From positions 2,914,001-2,978,000 of the forward strand of contig JAPXFQ010000787.1 of NCBI GenBank assembly GCA_028564705.1: 64,000 nucleotides of DNA. The letters run 5' to 3'. The DNA comes from Apricaphanius iberus. Lineage: Eukaryota > Chordata > Actinopteri > Cyprinodontiformes > Aphaniidae. How positions within the stretch are numbered: position 1 is the stretch's first letter; the number at the start of each line of letters is the position of its first letter. The position numbers and the translations under genes are program-made. The notes under the pieces were generated by a model. That model made no database searches and was not told the origin of the DNA. It saw nothing but the letters and a program-made list of their open reading frames with translations. Shown piece by piece: positions 58,401 through 64,000 of this stretch.

Positions 58401-61400
58401 CGGAGGCAGAGGAGGAGAATGACCCAGATGGCTGCTACGCATTCAGGAGAAAGGCTGGCTGTCAGTATTACGCTGTAAGTGCCCTACTGTGACTCCCTGG
58501 GTTGGTTTTCTATTTATAGAGCTAATAAAAGGCTGCCCAGACAGACTGCCCGCTTGCAAATCTGCCTCGCTCTGAACAAAACGATGAAGAGGCTAAACAC
58601 ACCCAGAGCTGCACAAGCTGGGATGTTTTTACTCAGTTTTTAAGTTTATGCTTCACTGATGGACTGATACTGATCTTGATAAATCAGACATTTTTTTTAA
58701 GCTCTTTAAAAAAAAAAAGTTTTTCACTGTTTCCAAAAACGTTTTGTTTTGAAATAAGTGATTTAAAAAAAATAATTTTTTTTTAGTTAAATCATTATCA
58801 ATCATTTACTTTGACAGGTTCAACGAGGAATCAGGTGGTAAAAGTTCCCTATTTTCCCTCTTTTTAATATCCTGTTTTTCTTACAGTGTTGTCCCGACAA
58901 GACTGGCAGCTGGCCCTGGGTAAGTCCGTCAGAGGGCGGGCTTGGTGACCCGCGCTACCGCTACTGTCTAACCTCGCTCAACACGCCATGGCGCTGCATT
59001 GGTTTGGCAAGACGCCGCGTGGGCAGAGGGGGCAGGTGAGTTCACTGCTGCATCCTGAGCGTTCCCACTTCATGCGTGATCTTTACCAAATAATCCTTTT
59101 TTCCTTTTTATTGGCCAAATGACCCCGAACTTTGATTCATGCACCTTAAACATGTGGAAGAAGTTGCTCTGGTCAGAAGAGAACAGACTGACACACTACT
59201 TTTGGTTTCAGTGGTGAACACGGTGGTGGTAAAATCATCCTGTGGGTATTTGGCAGAGACAGGATGGTTGAATTTGGACCTTAATACAACCTGCTGGAGG
59301 CAGCTAGAATATAGTTTTCCTTTAAAAAACGACCATAACAGGACGGACAAAGACCAACGTTCCTCTGATGGACAATATTTACTCACTTTCAACTGGTGCT
59401 GTAATGCATACAGCCTATGACTTTTTCCAGTCATTTTTGGAGGGATTTTTTGTGGATTTCCAGAGAGTAAGAGGCCGAAGACATCCATGAAAGCTTCTTC
59501 CTGTTTGTCTCCCATGTTTAACACTTGAGTCACATTTGAGTACGTGAGATTTGAAATATTGATTGTGAAGAAGAGAATCTGTTAGTGTGTTGTGTTTTTC
59601 ATACTGCACACCCTCAACTATAAAATCAGCAGAGATAGGTCTTGTATGACCTTGTTATCTTCAAGTGTGTGGTTTCTAAATCTGTGAAGGTTTGAAGAAT
59701 TCTGTAGTATGTCAGCCTTAGCATACTCTGCTCTGAACTGAATGACTCTCCTAAAACAATGTCAAGCTGAATATAAACATGACTGATAATAGAGAAAACC
59801 CAGCTGATGTCTACATGACTACCAGCTGCCTCCAATCAGACCAAACTCCTTAATTTGGATAAAATGCAATTCGACAAAATCCCTATTGATGTGAATGGAA
59901 TTTCCCCAACAGCTGCCCATGGTGCGCTCAAGTACCAGGGAAACGTGGCTGTTAAAATATCAAAACATAAGTGATGTAAACATCTTTTTATGCTCAAATA
60001 TGGGCAAAGTATTAATTAAACATTTCTAAACATTAACACTGACTGTTAAGTGGTTATATTTCTTTCTAGTCTGTCTATGTTTGCTTGTACTATAGTTAAA
60101 ATAAATTAGAATAGAATAATCATTTAATGTCCCACAAAGGGGAAATTGAGCTGTAACAGCTGCAAAGTGACAGGTAATGCAGACCTTTAGATTAACACAA
60201 GACCATTATGAAAAATAAAATGAATAACACATGTACACTGCAAGTAAACTTCGACTAAGTTCTATACTTGGCACTTTTTTAAAGTTATAGAACGTAGTAA
60301 AATGATAAAGATTGATTTCAGGAATTGAAAGGCACCTTCAAAATACACTGAAGTTTGTCTGTAGGGTGTAGCACTGTTGGTGCTGTCCTGATGGTGTGAA
60401 ACTTGAGCGGTGCAGCCAGGTTCTGCTGTCTGCAGGGACAATCCTGGACTAAGTTTGCCAAAGTTTTTTGGTGTACCAGCTCAGCTCTTTGGTAACCACA
60501 TCTGATTATTAACACCCAGCTAGCTGTTTATACGATGAAGGTGACTATTCCAATGTGGGAATGGGTCGCCATGGTGAGTCTGTAAAACATAGCTGCAGCT
60601 TCGTCTCCATCCAGTGAAGCACTTTAACATCCAGGCTGTACGGAGCGGATTCTCAGCGCCAGGTGTTGTAAAGCAGAGCATCTGGGTTATTTATGATCTA
60701 ATTCTGTTTCAGTTTACATTGATGATTTCAAACTCCCCCAGGGGGACATAATGATGTTTCAGTTTATGAATTAAAAGGATGATGTTGGTAAAAGGAGATA
60801 CTTACACTTGATTTATATGAAAAGTAATGAGCTTACAGTGTCAGGCTGTTAAACGATGGTTTCACCTCTGAATGTCTGTGTTTAGAGAATATTTTAATCT
60901 GACATTTTAGATGCTCATTATAATTCTGGTTATGTGTTGCACGTTTGTTCTGATCCAGTCTTAAACTGTAACGTATATACTGTATGTTAGACTGATCAAA
61001 AGGAAAGTTTAATCACATGGAAGCAAAATAAATGCTTGGTTTTCGATTATTTTTTTTTATTTTTTATTTTTTTTAGAAAACTTAACTATTTAAAATCTGT
61101 AAACATAAACATTTCCCTGTTTCCCTGCTTTAAGGTGTGACCTTTAGCGACACATCTAAAACATGCAGGCCAGTGCGTCTTGATGTGCAGGGTTGAACAT
61201 CACTGCCCTAATGCCTGGTGTCTACTATTTTACACATATTGAAGTGGTGGAAATACTTTCCAAAGAAATTGTGGCGCACCATCCTTATTAGAAACCACAT
61301 CTTCCTCCATGTGGAGGAAGATGTGGTTTCTAATAAGGATGCACTGATGCAGATACTGGTATCGGCCCCGATACCATCTAATCTACATGTATCGTATCGG

Positions 61401-62784
61401 TTAAACTTAACAGATATCATAAACAGATGCTCAATATGTGGAAAATCTGCAAAAAATTTACAAAAAAGATGAATTTTTCACTTGAAATTTTATTTCAGGG
61501 GTAATTTATATTTTACATCTATTTTGTCTTAGTTATATTGAGTTAGTAAAGTCTGGTGCCTTTAGTCTCTTCAAGAAAGGTATAGGGTGGAACTTATACA
61601 GTTAATTAATTCAGCAATCAGATCGGTGTCGTGTGTCTTCAGATGCACAAAATCCAGGCATCGATATCGATGCACCCCTAGTTTCTGATGAAGCAACAGA
61701 TGTAGATAAATGGTCTGCTGGGACTCTAAAAACTGTGATGATTTAAAAAAGCTTCCAGTCATTTGGACTGGAGCCAGGCTGCTCACATGGTTCTCTCTCT
61801 TCTCTCAGGGTATTGATGGACCGAGCGCACACAGATCCGGGAGTCCTCCAGAGCGTGGACTCTGACCCAGAGCCCGAGCCGCTCTCCTCGCCACCTCTAA
61901 GCTCCCTGCTTCGCAGCGCCAACACCAGTACCTCACAAACCAATACCTTGGACCCTGCCGGCTTCCCGCGGTCTTCATCATCCACGCCTGTGGATCTCGG
62001 CCGGATCCTTTTGAACATTAAAGCGTGCCGCTGGAGGCATTTCAGACCACGGACGCTGTCCCGGCACTCTGAGGGGGGAGGGGGTATTTCCGGCAGTGGA
62101 TTTAGGGATTTTGGCCGAACTGTGTCTGGATTAAATCGGACCTTGTCTGGAGGTTCAGCCTCCCAGAACCGCACTGGACCTCCCGCCACTCCCGTAAACG
62201 GTAAGTTGTGTTCCTTTCCCTCTGTGCTGTTTGGAGTTTTATGTTCATTAGACTGCAGCGCTTCATTCTGTTGCTTTATTGCGTTAGCGTCATACAAAGA
62301 GCTCATTTAATCTCATTTAGAAAGCGTTTCATTCCGAAAAGGTTGCTGATGGTGCGTCTTCTGGAATGATTAAACGGCAAGTTTAGTTTGTGGATCATTA
62401 AGGAATAATTTGCTTGTTAATTTGGAAGCTACTTTATTTGAACATCCACTGTTTGCTTCTCCAGCCTGCAGACTTTGGACTGATCTTGTTTATATTAGAA
62501 CTTTGTTGGTTAAAGTCAGACTTAAATCTTGGTGCTGCTGTTCTGGTTTCTTGACTTACCCTGAAATAAACTATAGGGGACTAAATATAAATATGTACAT
62601 ATAATAAGCTAAGCCAGAGGTCAATTGCATTTGATCTGTATTAGAGGTTCTGCTATGTATGTGTGATGAGTATATTTTCCTTGCTGAATGGTTTTATTTT
62701 ATTCTCATAGGAAGGTTCTCCAGTATGAAGAGCAGCTTAAGGTTGCGCTCCACTACCTCAGTCGGACTTAAATCCAGACTATGA
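40264..62784 (+). CDS. epc1: Enhancer of polycomb homolog 1 (gene span, 10 firm exons plus a candidate last exon)
   Basis: The joined exons encode a protein closely following vertebrate EPC1 from residue 1 (MSKLSFRARALDACKPLP). In the family this protein is a nuclear scaffold of the NuA4/TIP60 histone H4/H2A acetyltransferase complex, contacting KAT5, ING3 and MEAF6 through its N-terminal EPL1 (EPcA) domain. Here that domain covers about residues 1-280. A basic KRKYEKKPK region (about 335-343), an acidic SSDEE/SEAEEENDPDG segment and the RRKAGCQYYA block follow. Residues 407-586 include the conserved RYRYCL…RCIG and CRWRHFRPRT motifs. It resembles EPC1 more than EPC2 (for example CRWRHFRPRT, DYDLDTEDE). 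Whether it is epc1a or epc1b is not decided. With exon 11 it would be about 610 residues, against about 836 in human, and lacks the C-terminal E_Pc_C domain. Alternatively further 3' exons lie beyond the window. Confidence 0.93.
42203..42508. mobile_element. MITE family copy B
   Basis: Starts near GGGATGATAATTGGCAAGAA and ends near CATCGATATTTTCAGTCCC. It shares the internal block ATTCTAAACACCAACCTG and 'GGTGAGAACAGCAACC' with copies A and C. Confidence 0.65.
43511..43682. mobile_element. Short hAT MITE
   Basis: The left end CAGTGGTTTTCAACCCTG and the inverse of the right end CAGTGTTTCTCAACCCTG form TIRs. Flanks GTCTATCC (43503-43510) and CTCTATCA (43683-43690) share six of eight bases. A right-half relative (AAACATGCAGGCCAGTG…GGGTTGAACATCACTG) lies at about 61155-61204. 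Confidence 0.7.
44731..45060. mobile_element. Partial hAT MITE, left end only
   Basis: TAGGGCTGCAACAAACGG then ATAATCGATGAATCGG is the common terminus of a teleost hAT MITE. The mirrored right end is not found nearby. The end coordinate is approximate. Confidence 0.5.
45500..45839 (+). repeat. Teleost interspersed repeat, second copy
   Basis: Recognised by TCCACTGTCGCTACATGCTT, then GGATTGCTGTGGTTGGAGTC, and the 3' end GAATTAGCGCTATATAATTA followed by AATTGAATT. It is the inverse-oriented relative of the repeat split by the hAT transposon at 13620-16860. Confidence 0.7.
45848..46432. mobile_element. hAT MITE with near-perfect target duplication
   Basis: The left end TGGGGATGCTACGATTAGCC and right end (inverse, TAGGGCTGCCACAAAC) carry AT-rich inverted repeats with paired CGATTAGTCGAC-type palindromes. 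CTCCAAAC (45840-45847) and CTCCTAAC (46433-46440) flank it as an 8-bp duplication with one mismatch. Confidence 0.78.
49037..49739. mobile_element. MITE with TAGGGCTGGGCGGTAT ends
   Basis: The left end TAGGGCTGGGCGGTATAC is inverted at the right end (ATATCACCCAGCCT). A short AAATA repeat lies inside at about 49128-49150. No clear target duplication. Confidence 0.5.
49985..50370. mobile_element. MITE family copy C
   Basis: Starts at GGATGTGTGTTGGCAAGATG. Contains ATTCTAAACAAACCAACCTG, GTGAAAACAGCCACC and CAGTCATACTA, shared with copies A and B. The right end is less clear. Confidence 0.6.
51025..51556. mobile_element. Probable hAT-like MITE
   Basis: The right end is a GATTCTGAATCAAGAATCGG cluster closing with GATTCACATCCCTA. 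A matching inverted GAATCTCGATTC lies near 51071. It holds (AAAT)n at 51108-51126. The left boundary is uncertain. Confidence 0.45.
52031..52190 (+). CDS. epc1: epc1 exon 2
   Basis: Encodes EHHLQRAISAQQVYGEKR through PKQLIHIQ, residues 52 to about 104, within the EPL1 domain. The acceptor is TTCCCTTCCAG, the donor CAGC|GTGAGT. It leaves one base (phase 1). Confidence 0.96.
52420..52930. repeat. Degenerate CATC/pyrimidine-rich tract in intron 2
   Basis: The strand is dominated by C and T with recurring CCATC, CATCTGTCC and CATTCATT. Three overlapping long open frames exist here only because the tract lacks stops. A second tract lies at 55235-55565. Confidence 0.75.
53138..53283 (+). CDS. epc1: epc1 exon 3
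   Basis: Encodes PFSLDTELPDYDLDTEDE through MIDRLEKGSGQQ, to residue 153. The acceptor is TGTCTCTAG, the donor CAG|GTATCC. Confidence 0.96.
53616..53987. mobile_element. hAT MITE in intron 3
   Basis: TAGGATGCACCAATCC and the inverse right end TAGGGATGCAC. Flanks TTTTACGT (53608-53615) and TTTTACAT (53988-53995) match at seven of eight. A second start-like GGATGCAACGATGCC near 53720 suggests a nested or duplicated copy. Confidence 0.7.
54537..54743 (+). CDS. epc1: epc1 exon 4
   Basis: Encodes LVSLQEAKLLLKEDDDLI through the invariant DPYVAFRRRTEKMQTRK, residues 154-222. The acceptor is good. The donor AAG|GTTGTA is far from consensus, though the next exon joins in frame exactly at the family's TRK|NRKNDEASY junction. 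Confidence 0.95.
54836..54984 (+). CDS. epc1: epc1 exon 5
   Basis: Encodes NRKNDEASYEKMLKLRRD, then LSRAVTILEMIKKREKVKR, ending in VVEKR: the helical end of the EPL1 region. Intron 4 is only 92 bp. The donor is AAAAG|GTACGA, phase 2. Confidence 0.95.
54985..56498. other. epc1: epc1 intron 5
   Basis: It contains the second CATC-rich tract at about 55235-55565. No other feature is seen. Several open frames here are low-complexity artefacts. Confidence 0.7.
56499..56652 (+). CDS. epc1: epc1 exon 6
   Basis: Encodes NVMPDFGAEVMAEAQQRAL, then VYTIPIIPLSSSNQ and ending HMDMKDYKK. The YTIPIIP core is conserved with EPC1 (YAIPIIP); the surrounding residues diverge. The KRY motif of EPC1 reads KR-N here. 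Confidence 0.92.
56653..58113. other. epc1: epc1 intron 6
   Basis: No repeat family or extra exon recognised over about 1.46 kb. Confidence 0.6.
58114..58272 (+). CDS. epc1: epc1 exon 7
   Basis: Encodes PEKAEAVRTKRKYEKKPK, then FNPKDLNQYDFPSSDEEPFS. The basic block could serve as a nuclear localisation signal. The donor is CAG|GTATTT. Confidence 0.95.
58385..58474 (+). CDS. epc1: epc1 exon 8
   Basis: Encodes IHSGSSEAEEENDPDG and AFRRKAGCQYYA, a highly conserved 30-residue block. The donor is GCT|GTAAGT. Confidence 0.95.
58887..59035 (+). CDS. epc1: epc1 exon 9
   Basis: Encodes CCPDKTGSWPWVSPSEGGLG, then RYRYCLTSLNTPWRCIGLAR and RRVGRGGR. TPWRCIGLA differs from the usual VPQRCIGFA. The donor is GGCAG|GTGAGT, phase 2. 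Confidence 0.95.
59135..59340 (+). mobile_element. Degenerate Tc1-like transposase fragment
   Basis: CATGTGGAAGAAGTTGCTCT, then GGTCAGAAGAGAACAG and GAACACGGTGGTGGTAAAATC with CTGTGGGTATTTGGCAGAGA follow the order of the WxKVLWSDE… and HGGGSIMLWGF-type blocks of Tc1-like transposases, with broken frames. Confidence 0.6.
60095..60500 (-). pseudogene. Rex1-type LINE 3' fragment
   Basis: AGAATAGAATAATCATTTAATG then CCCACAAAGGGGAAATTGAG is the usual 3' end of a fish LINE read on the minus strand. The body to about 60500 carries a GTGCAGCCAGGTTCTGCTGTC-type stretch with decayed frames. Confidence 0.55.
61280..61341. repeat. 62-bp palindrome spanning a MITE junction
   Basis: Thirty-base arms are exact inverses around a two-base centre (TG). 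The right arm contains host flank, the MITE's target duplication and the first eight bases of the MITE at 61334. Confidence 0.95.
61334..61680. mobile_element. hAT MITE in intron 9
   Basis: It starts TAAGGATGCACTGATGC and its right end reads, inverted, TAGGGGTGCATCGATATCG. GTTTCTAA (61326-61333) and GTTTCTGA (61681-61688) flank it, differing at one base. Same family as 2681-3007 and 53616-53987. Confidence 0.8.
61809..62200 (+). CDS. epc1: epc1 exon 10
   Basis: Encodes VLMDRAHTDPGVLQS through DLGRILLNIKACRWRHFRPRT and GLNRTLSGGSASQNR, to residue 586. The CRWRHFRPRT motif and LNI(K) lead match EPC1. The tail after it is Gly/Ser-rich and diverged. The donor is ACG|GTAAGT, phase 1. Confidence 0.95.
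62711..62784 (+). CDS. epc1: Candidate terminal epc1 exon 11
   Basis: After the acceptor TTTATTCTCATAG the phase-1 frame continues as GRFSSMKSS…GLKSRL and stops at TGA (62782-62784). The tail of 24 residues is rich in Ser, Arg and Leu and does not match the Gln-rich EPC1 region expected at this position. A polyadenylation signal follows 263 bp later. It may be a real alternative 3' exon, a species-specific end, or a chance acceptor with the normal exons lying past the window. Confidence 0.45.
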
Positions 62785-63070
62785 AAGCCGCTCAAACCCC
62801 TTAGTTTTATTTGAGCTTTTTGTTTGGGGTTTTTAGCCTTACAAAGGTGCATTTTAGTGGTAATCCAATTTGCTATTTAATTGATTAATATGCTGGAGTA
62901 ACCGTTACATTCTAACTTCTACATACAGTAGTATTTTGGAAAATAATCTAAATGCGATTTATTTTTTTTATTTTTTTCTTCAATATTGCGACTTAATGTG
63001 CAATTTTTTTTTGTGGGGCTTTTATCATGCATTTCTTAAATAATGCAATAAAAAATATTGTGTATTATAA
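62785..63070 (+). terminator. epc1: Candidate 3' UTR and poly(A) signal
   Basis: AATAAA at 63047-63052 lies in AT/T-rich DNA, with GT-rich TATTGTGTATT just downstream. It fits cleavage at about 63070. AATAAA is frequent by chance in AT-rich sequence, so support depends on exon 11. Confidence 0.4.
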
Positions 63071-64000
63071 ACAGATTTTTTATACATCATTTATTCTATT
63101 CCATAAGATTATTTACTTATTTTAAGACAAAGGCAAATATTAACAACTTTATCTACTTTTAATCATCACACTCGATGGTCATTGGTGTCGTTCTGCAATC
63201 AAGGTTTTCTTCCTTTTGATCCCAGCCAATAATTCCCTCCGGCTGCAATGTTTTCCTCCATGTGGTTATCGAGGAAGTAGGAGGCTTGAACGAACAAGCT
63301 CCGATTTTTAATTCTCACTGGATCAAATGCACTTTCAGACTCTGGTATGGCTCCATAGAGCGGTTTGATCTCAGGTCAGTTGTTACAAAATACTCCGCTG
63401 TTTTCGGTGCGGCTTTAACTTTCTGTCGGCATTTTTTATACAGCGCAGGTAAAATGTGGCTAAAATGTGTTCGTGAGATAAAATCCTAGCTCATTCATCA
63501 TGGTTATCAAAGCATACATTTGGCTTTATGTTCGTAAGGAGCGATTCTTTTAAACAGCTCGGTCAGCGATCCCTGTCGGCTGGAAGTTTGTTTACTGGAA
63601 ATATAAACACTGGTGGCGGTCAGTTTAGCCGTTCAACTCTCATATATGGTGGTGTGATGTTTTTAGGTGTTGATAAAGGTTCGTACTGTAGCATACCTCG
63701 TGAGGCAGCAACAATACCAAGACGGGTTCTGCATAATACCTGTCGTTGCGCAGCATCAACGTTTTCATAGCAGATATAATTTCTCACAACTGATGTACTG
63801 TTCCTCTTCGGTACCAAATATTGTGCAGTGTTGGATTCTGTTAAGCTTTAGGTCATTTTATAACTGGTTAAATTGCAGCGTTTCCTTTTCTTCCTGCGTT
63901 GTTTGCAAGTCACGTGACTTTAGCAGATATGTTTACATCAAGTCAAATCGCAGCCTTTGCGATTAGGAAATCGCATTTTACCAAATCGCGATTTAATTGC
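63071..64000. other. Downstream sequence, no exon recognised
   Basis: No block resembling the Gln-rich or C-terminal EPC1 exons is visible. The last 60 bases (AATCGCATTTTACC, AAATCGCGATTTAATTGC) look like the start of another MITE cut by the window edge. Confidence 0.5.

Larger units (their letters stand above)
59036..61808. other. epc1: epc1 intron 9
   Basis: Repeat-rich intron with a Tc1-like remnant (59135-59340), a LINE 3' end (60095-60500), a half hAT MITE (about 61155-61204), the palindrome at 61280-61341 and a MITE at 61334-61680. No extra exon is seen. Confidence 0.7.

Noticed and set aside
61743..62306. Minus-strand 187-codon open frame
   Set aside because: Shadow of epc1 exon 10; the plus-strand translation matches EPC1.
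1..64000. CRISPR arrays, operons or other prokaryotic systems
   Set aside because: No regularly spaced direct repeats or tightly packed genes; the split gene and repeat content are vertebrate.

Overview
The window is nuclear DNA of a bony fish, most likely a percomorph teleost. The base composition is AT-rich, the one clear gene has a split exon-intron structure, and the rest is packed with repeat families that I recognise as typical of teleosts: hAT, PIF/Harbinger, Kolobok-like and Tc1-like DNA elements, L2/Rex1-type LINE fragments, and the '...tatatagcgcc...' interspersed repeat. I cannot fix the species. There is no sign of bacterial, phage or CRISPR content.

Layout. Positions 1 to about 39,900 hold no confident host gene. 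They contain stacked mobile elements: a perfect-TSD hAT MITE (2681-3007), LINE remnants (3978-4364, 11838-13210, 22235-23130, 31905-32868), a Kolobok-like element bounded by TTAA (6099-10027) that encloses a fresh 346-bp tandem duplication, an apparently intact hAT transposon with a 728-residue transposase (14004-16762), two PIF/Harbinger-like MITEs with 3-bp target duplications (17458-17981, 19533-20680), and a large inverted repeat (arms near 24.7-25.2 kb and 26.7-27.5 kb). Between these lie unique stretches, two of which carry transcription-factor motif clusters (octamers near 10.3-10.6 kb, homeodomain cores near 29.35 kb). A weak candidate promoter and first exon sits at 35.2-36.2 kb.

From about 39,900 to 63,070 lies epc1 (enhancer of polycomb homolog 1) on the + strand. 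It has a CpG-rich promoter, two upstream ORFs, ten well-supported coding exons and a candidate eleventh, terminal exon followed by a polyadenylation signal. Exons 1-10 encode the EPL1 domain and the middle region, which in the family form a scaffold of the NuA4/TIP60 histone acetyltransferase complex. If exon 11 is used, the protein is about 610 residues and lacks the C-terminal E_Pc_C domain of the roughly 836-residue vertebrate protein. Its introns, especially the 11.6-kb intron 1, hold further MITEs, CATC-rich tracts, a Tc1-like remnant and a 62-bp palindrome formed across a MITE junction.

I found no undescribed multi-gene system. The most notable items are the possible short epc1 isoform, the uORF that stops three bases before the epc1 start codon, the intact hAT element, and the palindrome at 61280-61341. 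Family assignments of repeats rest on remembered consensus features and visible TIR/TSD structure, not on a search.
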